Of a stretch of 55,559 bases of DNA, positions 34,905-43,530 are shown piece after piece. The first letter of the stretch is position 1. Each line of letters starts with the position of its first letter. Position numbers and translations under genes: made by a program. The stretch covers positions 1 to 55,559 of the forward strand of contig MGVC01000044.1 of assembly GCA_001800285.1 (NCBI GenBank), in the 5' to 3' direction. Under the pieces are notes generated by a model, which was not told the DNA's origin, ran no database searches, and saw only the letters and a program-made list of their open reading frames with translations. This DNA is from Elusimicrobia bacterium RIFOXYA2_FULL_39_19. Its GTDB lineage: Bacteria; Elusimicrobiota; Endomicrobiia; CG1-02-37-114; XYA2-FULL-39-19.

Positions 34905-36224
34905 ATGTCTGACCTATTCAACAAATGCCTGAAATTTACCACTGCCCGTGAAGTAATGGCCGCCGGCTATTACCCGTACTTTCACAAAATTGAAACAGCT
35001 CAGGGCCCGGAAGTGCTGATTGACGGCCAGAAAAAAGTGGTCTGCTGTTCAAACAATTATTTAGGCCTGACCCAGCACCCCAAAGTAGTAGAAGCATCCA
35101 TAAACGCAGTAAGAAAATACGGCACCAGCTGTACCGGCTCGCGTTTTTTAAGCGGCACAATTGATTTGCATGAAAAAGTTGAAAAGAAATTTGCAAAATT
35201 CATCGGCAAAGAAGCAGCGCTGCTTTTTACCACCGGCCACCATTCAAATATGGGCGCCATATCAACACTGGTCTCCAAAGACGAATATGTTATTACCGAT
35301 AAACTGGACCACGCTTCCATCATTGACGGCTGCAGATTGTCTTTTGGTCAAATGCTGCGCTTCCGCCATAATAACATGCATGACCTGGAAAGAATACTTT
35401 CAAAATTCCGCGACACGCCTAAACTTATAGTAGTTGACGGCATATTCAGCATGGAAGGCGATATCTGCAACCTGCCGGAAATAACAAAACTGGCAAAAAT
35501 TTATAATGCCCGCGTAATGGTAGATGATGCGCATTCCCTGGGCGTGCTGGGCAAAAACGGCAAAGGCACGGCGGAACACTTTGGCGTTGAGTCTGAAACA
35601 GACATTATAATGGTTACCGCATCAAAATCGCTGGCTTCTATCGGCGGTTTTATAGCCGCCCGTGAAGAAGTAATACACTATATAAAACACTTCGCAAGAG
35701 CTCTTATATTTACTGCCAGCCTGCCTCCGGCACAGGTAGCCGCCATTGACGCATCATTAGATGTCATGCAGGAAGAGCCGGAAAGAAGAGAAAAACTCTG
35801 GGAAAACACCCATAAAATGCTTGACGGGTTCAAGTCTCTGGGCTTTAATACAAAAGACAGCGAGACACCTATCATACCGATACACGTTGGCGATGATATG
35901 AAAGCGTTTCAGATGTGGCGCATGCTTTACGATGAAGGTGTTTTCTGCTCACCAGTAGTCAGCCCGGCTGTACCTGAGGGCGAAGCCTTAATAAGGACCA
36001 GCTACATGACGCTTCACGAAGACAGGCATCTGGACCACGTATTAAATTCTTTTGAAAAAATAGGAAAACAGCTGGGCATAATCAGCGGTACTTATAAACC
36101 CAGAAAAACAACAGACAAAATAGCAAAGAAAAAAATATTCAGCAGTATAAAAATCGGCCCGAAAGAAATCAGTGCCGGCTCAAAAAAATGGGTCCGTGAC
36201 TTATTCTGGAGATTTGGCAAATAA
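34905..36224 (+). CDS. Serine palmitoyltransferase-type α-oxoamine synthase
   Basis: This PLP enzyme family joins an amino acid to an acyl-CoA with loss of CO2. The 439-residue protein has CSNNYLGLTQHPKV, GTSCTGSRFLSGT, TTGHHSNMGA, VDDAHSLGVLG near residue 207 and the PLP-lysine segment TASKSLASIGGF at about 241. The SxxKSLASxGGF form is closer to serine palmitoyltransferase than to KBL or BioF. A C-terminal extension of some 40 basic residues ends in WRFGK. With the SDR upstream and the acyltransferase downstream it may make a sphingoid base. KBL activity is the main alternative. AAGGAG precedes the ATG. Confidence 0.82.
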   Translation: MSDLFNKCLKFTTAREVMAAGYYPYFHKIETAQGPEVLIDGQKKVVCCSNNYLGLTQHPKVVEASINAVRKYGTSCTGSRFLSGTIDLHEKVEKKFAKFIGKEAALLFTTGHHSNMGAISTLVSKDEYVITDKLDHASIIDGCRLSFGQMLRFRHNNMHDLERILSKFRDTPKLIVVDGIFSMEGDICNLPEITKLAKIYNARVMVDDAHSLGVLGKNGKGTAEHFGVESETDIIMVTASKSLASIGGFIAAREEVIHYIKHFARALIFTASLPPAQVAAIDASLDVMQEEPERREKLWENTHKMLDGFKSLGFNTKDSETPIIPIHVGDDMKAFQMWRMLYDEGVFCSPVVSPAVPEGEALIRTSYMTLHEDRHLDHVLNSFEKIGKQLGIISGTYKPRKTTDKIAKKKIFSSIKIGPKEISAGSKKWVRDLFWRFGK

Positions 36225-36225
36225 A

Positions 36226-37344
36226 ATGTCGATAAAAACAGTTGAAACCAAAAAAGATTTGATGGAATTTATCAAGTTTCCCTGGAAAATATACAAGGAA
36301 GATAAAAACTGGGTGCCCCAGCTTATTTCTGACATGCAGGCACTTTTAGACCCTGATAAAAACCCTTTCTGGAAACACGCCACGGGTAAATATTTTCTGG
36401 CATTAAATGATAAAGGCGAGACGGTAGGACGAATTGCCGCCATAATTGACAGAAATTTTGTAGAATTTCAGGAAGAACAAACAGGTTTTTTCGCTTTTTA
36501 TGAATCTATAAATGACGTGTCTGTAGCAAAAGAAATGATTGCTACCACAGCGACCTGGCTTAAAGAAAACGGCATGACAAAAATGATAGGGCCTACCGCT
36601 CCTTCAACTAATGATGAAATGGGTTTTCTTTACAGCGGGTTTGATTCACCTCCGTTTTTAATGATGCCGTACAACCCGCAGTATTACATAGAACTTATGG
36701 AAAAATGCGGCTTAACCAAAGCCAAAGATCTATATGCTTATCTTATGGAAGAGAAAGATGCTCCTAAAAAACGCCTTGAACGTATAGCCCAATCCGTGAA
36801 AAAAGCCATACCGGAACTTACTGTAAGAAACCTCAACATGAAAGATTATGCCAACGAAGTTAAAAGGCTTCGCGAAATATATAACCATGCCTGGGAAAAA
36901 AACTGGGGTTTTGTACCCTGGACAGAAGAAGAGTTTTACGGCCAGTGTGAGAAACTTAAACCCCTGGTAGAGCCGGGCCTGCTTTACCTGGCACTAATGG
37001 GTGACAAACCCGTGGGCATGCTGGTAGGCGTACCCAACTACAATTTTGTGCTTCAAAAACTTAACGGTAAACTGGGCCCAATTGAAATACTTAAATTCCT
37101 TTACTATAAATCCAAAATTAAAAATATTCGTGTAATGATAATGGGCGTAATCAAAGAATACAGAAATAAAGGCATAGAAGGCGTAATGTATAACGAAATA
37201 GTAGTAAACGGCGTGAAGCTGGGTTACCCGCAAGGGGAATTTTCCTGGATACTGGAAGACAACACCATGATGTGCCGCGCCGCAGAAATGCTTGGCGGCA
37301 AGGTTTATAAAGTTTACCGCGTTTACGAGAATAATTTAAACTAA
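36226..37344 (+). CDS. GNAT-type N-acyltransferase
   Basis: The protein (372 residues from the ATG one base after the upstream stop) belongs to a widespread uncharacterised family recognised by WKIYKEDKNWVPQL, FWKHATGKYFLA, VGRIAAIIDRNF, GPTAPSTNDEMG and MMPYNPQYY. A GNAT fold is visible in the second half (MGVIKEYRNKGIEGVMYNEIV). It is tightly linked to the SPT-type gene, so its acceptor may be that enzyme's amino product; a ceramide-synthase-like role is inference only. Confidence 0.72.
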   Translation: MSIKTVETKKDLMEFIKFPWKIYKEDKNWVPQLISDMQALLDPDKNPFWKHATGKYFLALNDKGETVGRIAAIIDRNFVEFQEEQTGFFAFYESINDVSVAKEMIATTATWLKENGMTKMIGPTAPSTNDEMGFLYSGFDSPPFLMMPYNPQYYIELMEKCGLTKAKDLYAYLMEEKDAPKKRLERIAQSVKKAIPELTVRNLNMKDYANEVKRLREIYNHAWEKNWGFVPWTEEEFYGQCEKLKPLVEPGLLYLALMGDKPVGMLVGVPNYNFVLQKLNGKLGPIEILKFLYYKSKIKNIRVMIMGVIKEYRNKGIEGVMYNEIVVNGVKLGYPQGEFSWILEDNTMMCRAAEMLGGKVYKVYRVYENNLN

Positions 37345-37471
37345 TTCTGAACTTCTGTTTAATTGTTTTCACAGCGGTTGCATTCATACGGCAAAACAAC
37401 GTAGGAATAAGGATAATTAAATGTTTTTCAATTGCAATAAAACAAATTTAGTAAAATCGAAAGGAGCGGAT

Positions 37472-37720
37472 ATGTCAAAACTGACAGCGCAGGAACGTAA
37501 AATTATTTATGAAGAAGAAAAAGCAAAGCTGGAAAAAAATGAAAGCAGCTTTATGGGCAATTTAATTCTTTTTGCAATCACGGTTTTATCTGTCGGGTTA
37601 CTGGCATTTGTTTTTAAATCAGGCAGAAGACAATTTGTGCCTACTCTTAAATCACTCAGGCAGGCACATGAAGGCCTTGATTCGTATTACGACGAAGAAA
37701 ATGAAGAAGAAACCCGCTGA
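37472..37720 (+). CDS. Small single-span membrane protein
   Basis: This 82-residue protein has a charged N-terminal helix (AQERKIIYEEEKAKLE), one membrane helix (about 28-48) and an acidic tail. The start at 37472 is chosen because AAGGAGCGG stands just upstream; an earlier ATG at 37421 lacks a ribosome site. Family not recognised. It sits between the acyltransferase and the cyclophilin. Confidence 0.62.
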   Translation: MSKLTAQERKIIYEEEKAKLEKNESSFMGNLILFAITVLSVGLLAFVFKSGRRQFVPTLKSLRQAHEGLDSYYDEENEEETR

Positions 37721-37754
37721 TTCAGTTTTTATTGCTAACAGGAGGAGTAATATT

Positions 37755-38369
37755 ATGAAAAAAACAATTTTAATTCTGATAGGAGCGCTTATCATGTCAA
37801 ACGAAACCACATTTTCCGCAGAAACAAAAATCCCTAATCTGCCAAAAGAAAAAGGCCTTTACGCTATCTTTGATACTTCCATGGGCCAGATAATCTGCAA
37901 ACTTTATGAAAAAGACACCCCAAAAACCATTGCCAATTTCACAGATCTAGCCACAGGTAAAAAGAAATGGTTTGACCAGCAGACACAAAAACAGGTAGAA
38001 AAAAAACCCTTTTATGACGGTTTGATATTTCACCGAGTAATTCCAAACTTCATGATACAAACCGGTTGTCCATTTGGTACCGGCTATGGCGGGCCCGGCT
38101 ATAAATTCGAAGATGAAATAGTTTCCAAATTCATTTTTGATAAACCCGGTAAACTTGCCATGGCAAACGCCGGTCCTAATACCAATGGCAGCCAGTTTTT
38201 CATCACCGTTGCCGCCACACCCTGGCTAAACGGCAAGCATACAATTTTTGGGGAAGTAATTTCCGGGTACGATGTGGTAGAAAAAATATCCAAGGTAGAG
38301 CGTGATTCCCGGGATAAACCAATCACCAACATTGCCATAAACAAACTCACCATTAAAAAAGTGAAATAA
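37755..38369 (+). CDS. Exported cyclophilin-type peptidyl-prolyl isomerase
   Basis: The 204-residue protein has an N-terminal signal (MKKTILILIGALIMSNETTFSA) and a cyclophilin domain with FYDGLIFHRVIPNFMIQTG, GYKFEDEI, MANAGPNTNGSQFFIT and WLNGKHTIFGEV. It should help fold proteins in the periplasm. The ATG at 37755 follows a strong GGAGGAG site; longer readings overlap the preceding gene and lack a ribosome site. Confidence 0.92.
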   Translation: MKKTILILIGALIMSNETTFSAETKIPNLPKEKGLYAIFDTSMGQIICKLYEKDTPKTIANFTDLATGKKKWFDQQTQKQVEKKPFYDGLIFHRVIPNFMIQTGCPFGTGYGGPGYKFEDEIVSKFIFDKPGKLAMANAGPNTNGSQFFITVAATPWLNGKHTIFGEVISGYDVVEKISKVERDSRDKPITNIAINKLTIKKVK

Positions 38370-38374
38370 TACTG

Positions 38375-39028
38375 TTGAAAGAAAAAAGAATCCGAAAAAA
38401 GCCAAAGCTTTTGTTTATCGCTGTTTTTGCGGTGGCTTTTGCGTATATAGAAGCGGCAGTTGTGGTTTATTTAAGAGCGCTCTTATATCCAAACGGATTT
38501 TCTTTTCCTCTAAATCCAATACCGCCAAATATACTCACATTTGAAATATGCAGAGAAATAGCCACTATTGTAGTCCTTCTTTCCCTGTCATTGCTAAGCA
38601 AATACAGAACCCATAAACGGGTAGCTTATTTTCTTTTCGCATTTGGTGTGTGGGATATTTTTTATTATGTGTGGTTGAAGGTTCTGCTAAACTGGCCAGT
38701 CAGCATATTTGACTGGGACGTGTTATTTCTAATACCTTTAGTCTGGACCAGCCCGGTTTTAGCGCCAGTACTGGTTTCAATTACTATGATTATCTGGTCG
38801 TTAATGCTTCTTAGGGTTGGTAAAATAAACAAAGAATTTAAAATATCCGGTACAGAATCCATATTGCTTTGTTTATCTCCAATATTAGTTCTACTATCCT
38901 TTTTCTGGAATGTACCTGTAATACTTAGAATGCAAGCCCCGGTTTACTACCCCTGGTTTTTACTTATCATAGCTGAAACTACTGCTTTCTACGCTTTATT
39001 TACCTTATTTAAACGTGAAGAACGCTAA
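38375..39028 (+). CDS. Conserved multi-span membrane protein, unknown
   Basis: The 217-residue protein has about six membrane helices with conserved-looking stretches EAAVVVYLRALLYPNGF, EICREIATIVVLL and FGVWDIFYYVWLKVLLNWP. I have the impression that this is a recurring uncharacterised family, but I cannot name it. The start is a TTG at 38375, 5 bp after the cyclophilin stop. Confidence 0.65.
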   Translation: MKEKRIRKKPKLLFIAVFAVAFAYIEAAVVVYLRALLYPNGFSFPLNPIPPNILTFEICREIATIVVLLSLSLLSKYRTHKRVAYFLFAFGVWDIFYYVWLKVLLNWPVSIFDWDVLFLIPLVWTSPVLAPVLVSITMIIWSLMLLRVGKINKEFKISGTESILLCLSPILVLLSFFWNVPVILRMQAPVYYPWFLLIIAETTAFYALFTLFKREER

Positions 39029-39104
39029 AAATTAATCTTCATACCGCATTAAAAACAGATTGTTTCTTTCCATGAGTATTTAGGTTACGCAATGACTTTT
39101 CCAT

Positions 39105-39133
39105 TTGAAAATACCTCAATAAATTGATAGAAT
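39105..39133 (+). promoter_or_regulatory. Promoter of the MacB-type efflux operon
   Basis: TTGAAA at 39105-39110 and TAGAAT at 39128-39133 are 17 bp apart, 28 bp before the ATPase start at 39161. Confidence 0.55.
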
Positions 39134-39160
39134 AGCGTCTAAGAATAAATCTAAAAACCC

Positions 39161-39841
39161 ATGAAAAACACAGTTATAGAATTAAAAAACATTACAAAGA
39201 CATATATAACCGGTGCAGTAGAATTTAAAGCGCTGGATAATATTGATTTAACCGTAAAAGAGGGTGACTTTTTGGCTATTATGGGCCCGTCAGGGTCAGG
39301 AAAATCAACTTGTATGAATATTATCGGATGTTTAGACAGGCCTACAAGTGGTTCCTATACTCTTGAAAATAAAGAAGTTGCTAATTTAAATGATAATGAA
39401 CTTGCCTACATTAGAAATAAACGTATTGGCTTTGTTTTTCAGACATTTAACCTGCTTGCCAGAACTGATGCTGTAAAAAACATTGAGCTGCCGCTTATTT
39501 ACAGCGGAGCAAAAAACAGAAAAGAACGCGCTATCGAATGTTTGAATATGGTAGGGTTGGCAGATAAAGGCAAAAATAGGCCTAATGAACTTTCAGGCGG
39601 CCAGCAGCAGCGCGTAGCTATAGCAAGAGCAATTGTAAACAATCCGTCAATCATTCTTGCAGACGAACCTACGGGTAATCTTGACTCTAAATCGGGTGAT
39701 GAAATAATGAAAATATTTGTAGATTTGAATAAACAGGGAAAAACCATAATTCTGATTACCCACGAACCTGATATTGCTGGATATGCACAAAGAAAAATAC
39801 AATTTAAAGACGGAATTATCCTGCCAGAAATAATAAAATAG
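39161..39841 (+). CDS. MacB/LolD-type ABC transporter ATPase
   Basis: The 226-residue protein has Walker A (GPSGSGKST near residue 42), Q-loop VFQTFNLL, signature LSGGQQQRVAIARA, Walker B IILADEPTGNLD and H-loop ITHEP. It powers the permeases encoded downstream. In E. coli MacB the ATPase and permease are one chain; here they are separate genes, as in many other bacteria. Export of a peptide, antibiotic or lipid is likely; the substrate is unknown. Confidence 0.94.
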   Translation: MKNTVIELKNITKTYITGAVEFKALDNIDLTVKEGDFLAIMGPSGSGKSTCMNIIGCLDRPTSGSYTLENKEVANLNDNELAYIRNKRIGFVFQTFNLLARTDAVKNIELPLIYSGAKNRKERAIECLNMVGLADKGKNRPNELSGGQQQRVAIARAIVNNPSIILADEPTGNLDSKSGDEIMKIFVDLNKQGKTIILITHEPDIAGYAQRKIQFKDGIILPEIIK

Positions 39842-39854
39842 TCCGGAGAATACA

Positions 39855-41162
39855 ATGTTTAAAATACTGTTTTCAATTCTGTTTCTCTTATCAATATTTA
39901 ATACTATGCTTTTTTCTAATAACTTAAAACTCCAGGAATACATTGAAGTTGCACTAAAAAACAACCCGGAGTTAATTACTTCGGAAAATGCATACATTTC
40001 TGCAAAGTATAAAGCATGGGAAGCAAAATCCATGTTTTCTCCGCAAGTATCAGCAACTATGTCTGTATCAAGGCGCGTTAGTCCCTTATCAGTAACTTTC
40101 GGTGACACCAGCCTGTTCCCGGGCCTTCCAGAAAAAACTGATGTTACTACTTATTCTCAAGGGTTGTCAGCCCAGCAAAACATATGGGATTTTGGCAGAA
40201 CCTTATCTGTAGTAACAAGAGCTGATTTAAATAAGGAACTGGCATTCCTTGCCTATGAAAAGAAAAAACAGGAAATTGTATTTAATGTGAAAAAAGGTTA
40301 TTACAACCTTATGCAAGCGCTTTCAGTTTCAAATTTGGCTAACATTAATCTTAAGGAAATAGACAATCTACATAAATCTGTTTCAGAACGGCAAAAACAA
40401 GGATTAGCTACACCTATAGATGTATTAAACATTGAATCTGAATATATGAATTTTAAAGCGGAAGCTCAAAAAGCACAGAATAATGCTGAAATAGCTATGC
40501 TGTCTTTTTCTAACATACTGGGTAAAGAACTTGAAAAACCTATCATTATCAGTGAACAAAACTTTATGGAGCCGCAGGAATATCCTCTTGATTTTAAATC
40601 TTTTGAAGATTGCCGCCAGGAAGCCTTAATGCAGCGTATAGATTTTAAAGAGTTTGAGATTCAGGAGAAATTATCAGAGACATCCCTTAAAGGGGCTTAC
40701 AGTGAATGGATGCCTGCATTAACAGCAAGCGGTTCATATGACTTCCAGGGCAACACCTATCCTCCCGATAAAGACAGCTGGTCAGCCGGAGTTAACTTGT
40801 CATTGCCTCTTTTTAAAGGCGGTGCAGATTATGCAAAAACAAAATCTGCTAAAGCTGATTTAAGCAGCATTAAATCTTTTTTAAATCAGATGCGCCGGAA
40901 TGTTTTATTACAGCTAAAATCCAGTTATTATAAAGCAATTGAAGCAAAAAGTTCCTATGAATCTGCTATTAAAAGGAAAGAATACCTTGAAAAAAACAAT
41001 GAAGCAATAAATGCAAAGTTCACGGAAGGACTTGCTACTATAACAGAACTTATCGAAGCACAAACAAAGAAATTAAGCGGTGAAATACAAGCTCAAAATG
41101 CGCTCTATACATATCATTTAGCATTAAATGAACTTAAATATGCAACAGGAGGAATAAAATAA
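39855..41162 (+). CDS. TolC-family outer-membrane efflux protein
   Basis: The 435-residue precursor has a signal peptide (about 1-22), then LKLQEYIEVALKNNPELITSEN, the usual opening of TolC proteins, and two long α-helical repeats with β-segments. ASGSYDFQGNTYPPDKDSWSAGVNLSLPLFKGG near residue 290 is the second repeat's β-strand region. It forms the outer-membrane duct for the transporter. It lies 13 bp after the ATPase, and its stop overlaps the adaptor start (TAATG). Confidence 0.92.
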   Translation: MFKILFSILFLLSIFNTMLFSNNLKLQEYIEVALKNNPELITSENAYISAKYKAWEAKSMFSPQVSATMSVSRRVSPLSVTFGDTSLFPGLPEKTDVTTYSQGLSAQQNIWDFGRTLSVVTRADLNKELAFLAYEKKKQEIVFNVKKGYYNLMQALSVSNLANINLKEIDNLHKSVSERQKQGLATPIDVLNIESEYMNFKAEAQKAQNNAEIAMLSFSNILGKELEKPIIISEQNFMEPQEYPLDFKSFEDCRQEALMQRIDFKEFEIQEKLSETSLKGAYSEWMPALTASGSYDFQGNTYPPDKDSWSAGVNLSLPLFKGGADYAKTKSAKADLSSIKSFLNQMRRNVLLQLKSSYYKAIEAKSSYESAIKRKEYLEKNNEAINAKFTEGLATITELIEAQTKKLSGEIQAQNALYTYHLALNELKYATGGIK

Positions 41163-42124
41163 TGTGGATTTTCATAAAAAAATATAAGGTTATAGCTATT
41201 ATAATCTCTGTTTTGATTCTTATTACGTTTATAGGCCTTTGCGCCAGAAAAGGCGGTAATGAAATTGCAGTAAAAAAAGCTTTTAAAGACACGCTTATAG
41301 TAACAGTGACATCAAACGGCACGGTCCGGTCAAATAATGAAGCAAAACTGTCAACCGTTGCCTCCGGCAAAATTGTAAAAATAAACGTGCAAGAAAATGA
41401 AATTGTTGAAAAAGGCACTGTTTTGCTTGAATTAAATTCTGAAGAACAAGCGCAAAAAGACTATAAAAGAATGGCTTCTCTGGGAGAAAAAGGATTTATT
41501 GCGCCCCAACAGGTAGAACTTGCAAAAGAACAGTGGGGAAACACGCTAATAAAAGCGCCCTTTAACGGCACTATAGCCAAAAGATTTTTAGAAGTAGGTG
41601 AAATGCTGATAGGCGGCACACCGGCATTTTTGCTGGCTGATTTAACAGACATGATAGTTGAGACAAATATTGATGAAACAGATATCGGGTTTATAAAAGT
41701 AGGCCAACCGGTTGAAATTACTCTTGATGCTTATAAATCATCAAAACTTACCGGCAGAATTCAGTTTATTGCCCGGTCAAGCCTTGAAGTAAAGGAAAAG
41801 GGAATTACTTATCTGGTAAAAATTAAACTGTATCCAACAAAAGATATCACTTTACGTTTAGGTATGACCTGCGATGTAAATATAAGAGTGGCAGAAAAGA
41901 AAGATGTTTTAATGATTCCCTATACAGCACTGGGTGAAGACGAAGGTAAAAAATTTGTATTCATTGCAGAAAAAAATGTTCTTAAACGTAAATTTGTAAC
42001 CACCGGCCTTGAAAATTATGACAATACGGAAATTTTGTCCGGTTTAGCTGAAAATGAAATTGTCATAGAAAACAACACTTCGAAATTAAAAGAAGGCCAG
42101 AAAGTAAAAGTGAAGCTTAAATAA
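41162..42124 (+). CDS. MacA/HlyD-type periplasmic adaptor with a short hairpin
   Basis: The 320-residue protein has one N-terminal membrane anchor (about 8-24), lipoyl half-motifs (GKIVKINVQENEIVEKGTVLLEL and LIKAPFNGTIAKRFLEVGEML), a β-barrel and a membrane-proximal domain. The α-helical hairpin between the lipoyl halves is only about 35 residues, much shorter than in MacA or HlyD. It should link the permeases to TolC. A GGAGG site precedes the ATG. Confidence 0.9.
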   Translation: MWIFIKKYKVIAIIISVLILITFIGLCARKGGNEIAVKKAFKDTLIVTVTSNGTVRSNNEAKLSTVASGKIVKINVQENEIVEKGTVLLELNSEEQAQKDYKRMASLGEKGFIAPQQVELAKEQWGNTLIKAPFNGTIAKRFLEVGEMLIGGTPAFLLADLTDMIVETNIDETDIGFIKVGQPVEITLDAYKSSKLTGRIQFIARSSLEVKEKGITYLVKIKLYPTKDITLRLGMTCDVNIRVAEKKDVLMIPYTALGEDEGKKFVFIAEKNVLKRKFVTTGLENYDNTEILSGLAENEIVIENNTSKLKEGQKVKVKLK

Positions 42125-42128
42125 AAAA

Positions 42129-42188
42129 GTGGTTTGTGATTATGTGTTTACGTGATTAGCAAACCTAATCACTTAGTCACTTAATCAC
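42129..42188 (+). repeat. GTGATTAR octamer palindrome, site B
   Basis: Left arm GTGGTTT, GTGATTAT, GTGTTTAC, GTGATTAG (42129-42159), loop CAAAC, right arm CTAATCAC, TTAGTCAC, TTAATCAC (42165-42188), all in register. The inner 8 bp pair perfectly. Confidence 0.8.
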
Positions 42189-42198
42189 TATTTTTAAA

Positions 42199-43398
42199 AT
42201 GAATCTTGAAAACTTCTCAATCTCTCTCACCAGTTTAAAAGCCAACAAAATGCGATCCCTGCTTACGGTGCTTGGAGTTATTATAGGCGTCATGGCAATA
42301 ATCCTGCTTGTATCTATCGTAGCCGGGACAAAATCATACATTGAAGATGAAATTAAAGCTATGGGCTCAAACCTTTTTATAGTTACCCCGGGCAATTCTG
42401 AAGAAATGCACGGCCCTCCAGGAACTTTCAGCATAAATAAACTGAAAATGAGCCATGTAGCCCTTGTTGAGGCGCACTCAAGCGTAGGAGTAAAAGGAAT
42501 GCCTGTTTGTATAACAATGGGTAATACCGTAAAATATAAAAGAGAAAGCAGAAACACTACTCTTGTAATAGGTACTAATGAAAAAGCGCCCGATATTAGA
42601 AACTGGCATCCCCAAACAGGCAGATTTTTCCGTACTGAAGATGTAGATTCTGCCAGAAAAGTCTGCGCTATAGGGCCTACTGTAGAAAAAGATTTATACA
42701 GAGGTACCAACCCTTTGGGAAAAGAAATTTATATTAACGGTGATAAATTTAAAATACTCGGCGTACTTGAAAAAAAAGGTGCAAGCATGGGACAGGATAA
42801 TGATGACATTGTGCTTATACCTATAACCACCATGCACAATTTAAATGGAAACAACACAGTAAATCAGATATTATTTAAAGTACCAGACCCTATAAATCTT
42901 TCCAAATCAGTTTTAGAAACAAAAAGAATACTGCTTAGAGAAATGGAAAAGGAAGACTTTTCCGTAAACACTACAGGTGAAATGCTTCAGATGTTCAATA
43001 CTTTTGCAAATATTTTAGGCGTAGTAATGGGCTGTGTTGCAGGGATATCGCTTTTTGTAGGCGGCATCGGCATAATGAACATTATGCTGGTTACTGTTAA
43101 AGAACGTACCAGAGAAATAGGCATACGCAAAGCTGTGGGAGCATCTTTTAAAGATATACTTGAACAGTTTATTGTAGAAGCTGTAGTTATTTCAGTATCT
43201 GGAGGCCTGCTAGGTATAATAATCTCATCAGCATTGATTATAGGAGTGGGCCCTTTTCTGCCGTTTCACCTGAAAGTTTCACCTACTGCGGTTATAATAT
43301 CTTTTATTTTTTCCAGTTTAACGGGAATATTTTTCGGCACTTATCCGGCCGTAAAAGCGGCAAAAATTGACCCAATAATTGCCCTTAGATATGAATAA
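42199..43398 (+). CDS. MacB-type ABC permease (first copy)
   Basis: The 399-residue protein has an N-terminal helix (SLKANKMRSLLTVLGVIIGVMAIILLVSIVAG), a MacB periplasmic domain, and three C-terminal helices including the FtsX-domain motif GGIGIMNIMLVTVKERTREIGIRKAVGA. It is closely related to the next gene. It could pair with itself or with that paralogue. Confidence 0.93.
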   Translation: MNLENFSISLTSLKANKMRSLLTVLGVIIGVMAIILLVSIVAGTKSYIEDEIKAMGSNLFIVTPGNSEEMHGPPGTFSINKLKMSHVALVEAHSSVGVKGMPVCITMGNTVKYKRESRNTTLVIGTNEKAPDIRNWHPQTGRFFRTEDVDSARKVCAIGPTVEKDLYRGTNPLGKEIYINGDKFKILGVLEKKGASMGQDNDDIVLIPITTMHNLNGNNTVNQILFKVPDPINLSKSVLETKRILLREMEKEDFSVNTTGEMLQMFNTFANILGVVMGCVAGISLFVGGIGIMNIMLVTVKERTREIGIRKAVGASFKDILEQFIVEAVVISVSGGLLGIIISSALIIGVGPFLPFHLKVSPTAVIISFIFSSLTGIFFGTYPAVKAAKIDPIIALRYE

Positions 43399-43403
43399 GA
43401 ACA

Positions 43404-43515
43404 GTGATTACGTGATTAGGTGGTTAGTGGTTAGTTAATGATTTTGTTAAACATTTTTTTAAATTGACATAAGGACTTTACGCGTAATCACTTAATCACC
43501 TATTCACATAACCAC
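43404..43515 (+). repeat. GTGATTAR octamer palindrome, site C
   Basis: Left units GTGATTAC, GTGATTAG, GTGGTTAG (43404-43427) plus a degenerate fourth; right units GTAATCAC, TTAATCAC, CTATTCAC, ATAACCAC (43484-43515). A 50-base AT-rich loop separates them, between the two permease genes. Confidence 0.75.
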
Positions 43516-43530
43516 TTTTTTTAAACAACT

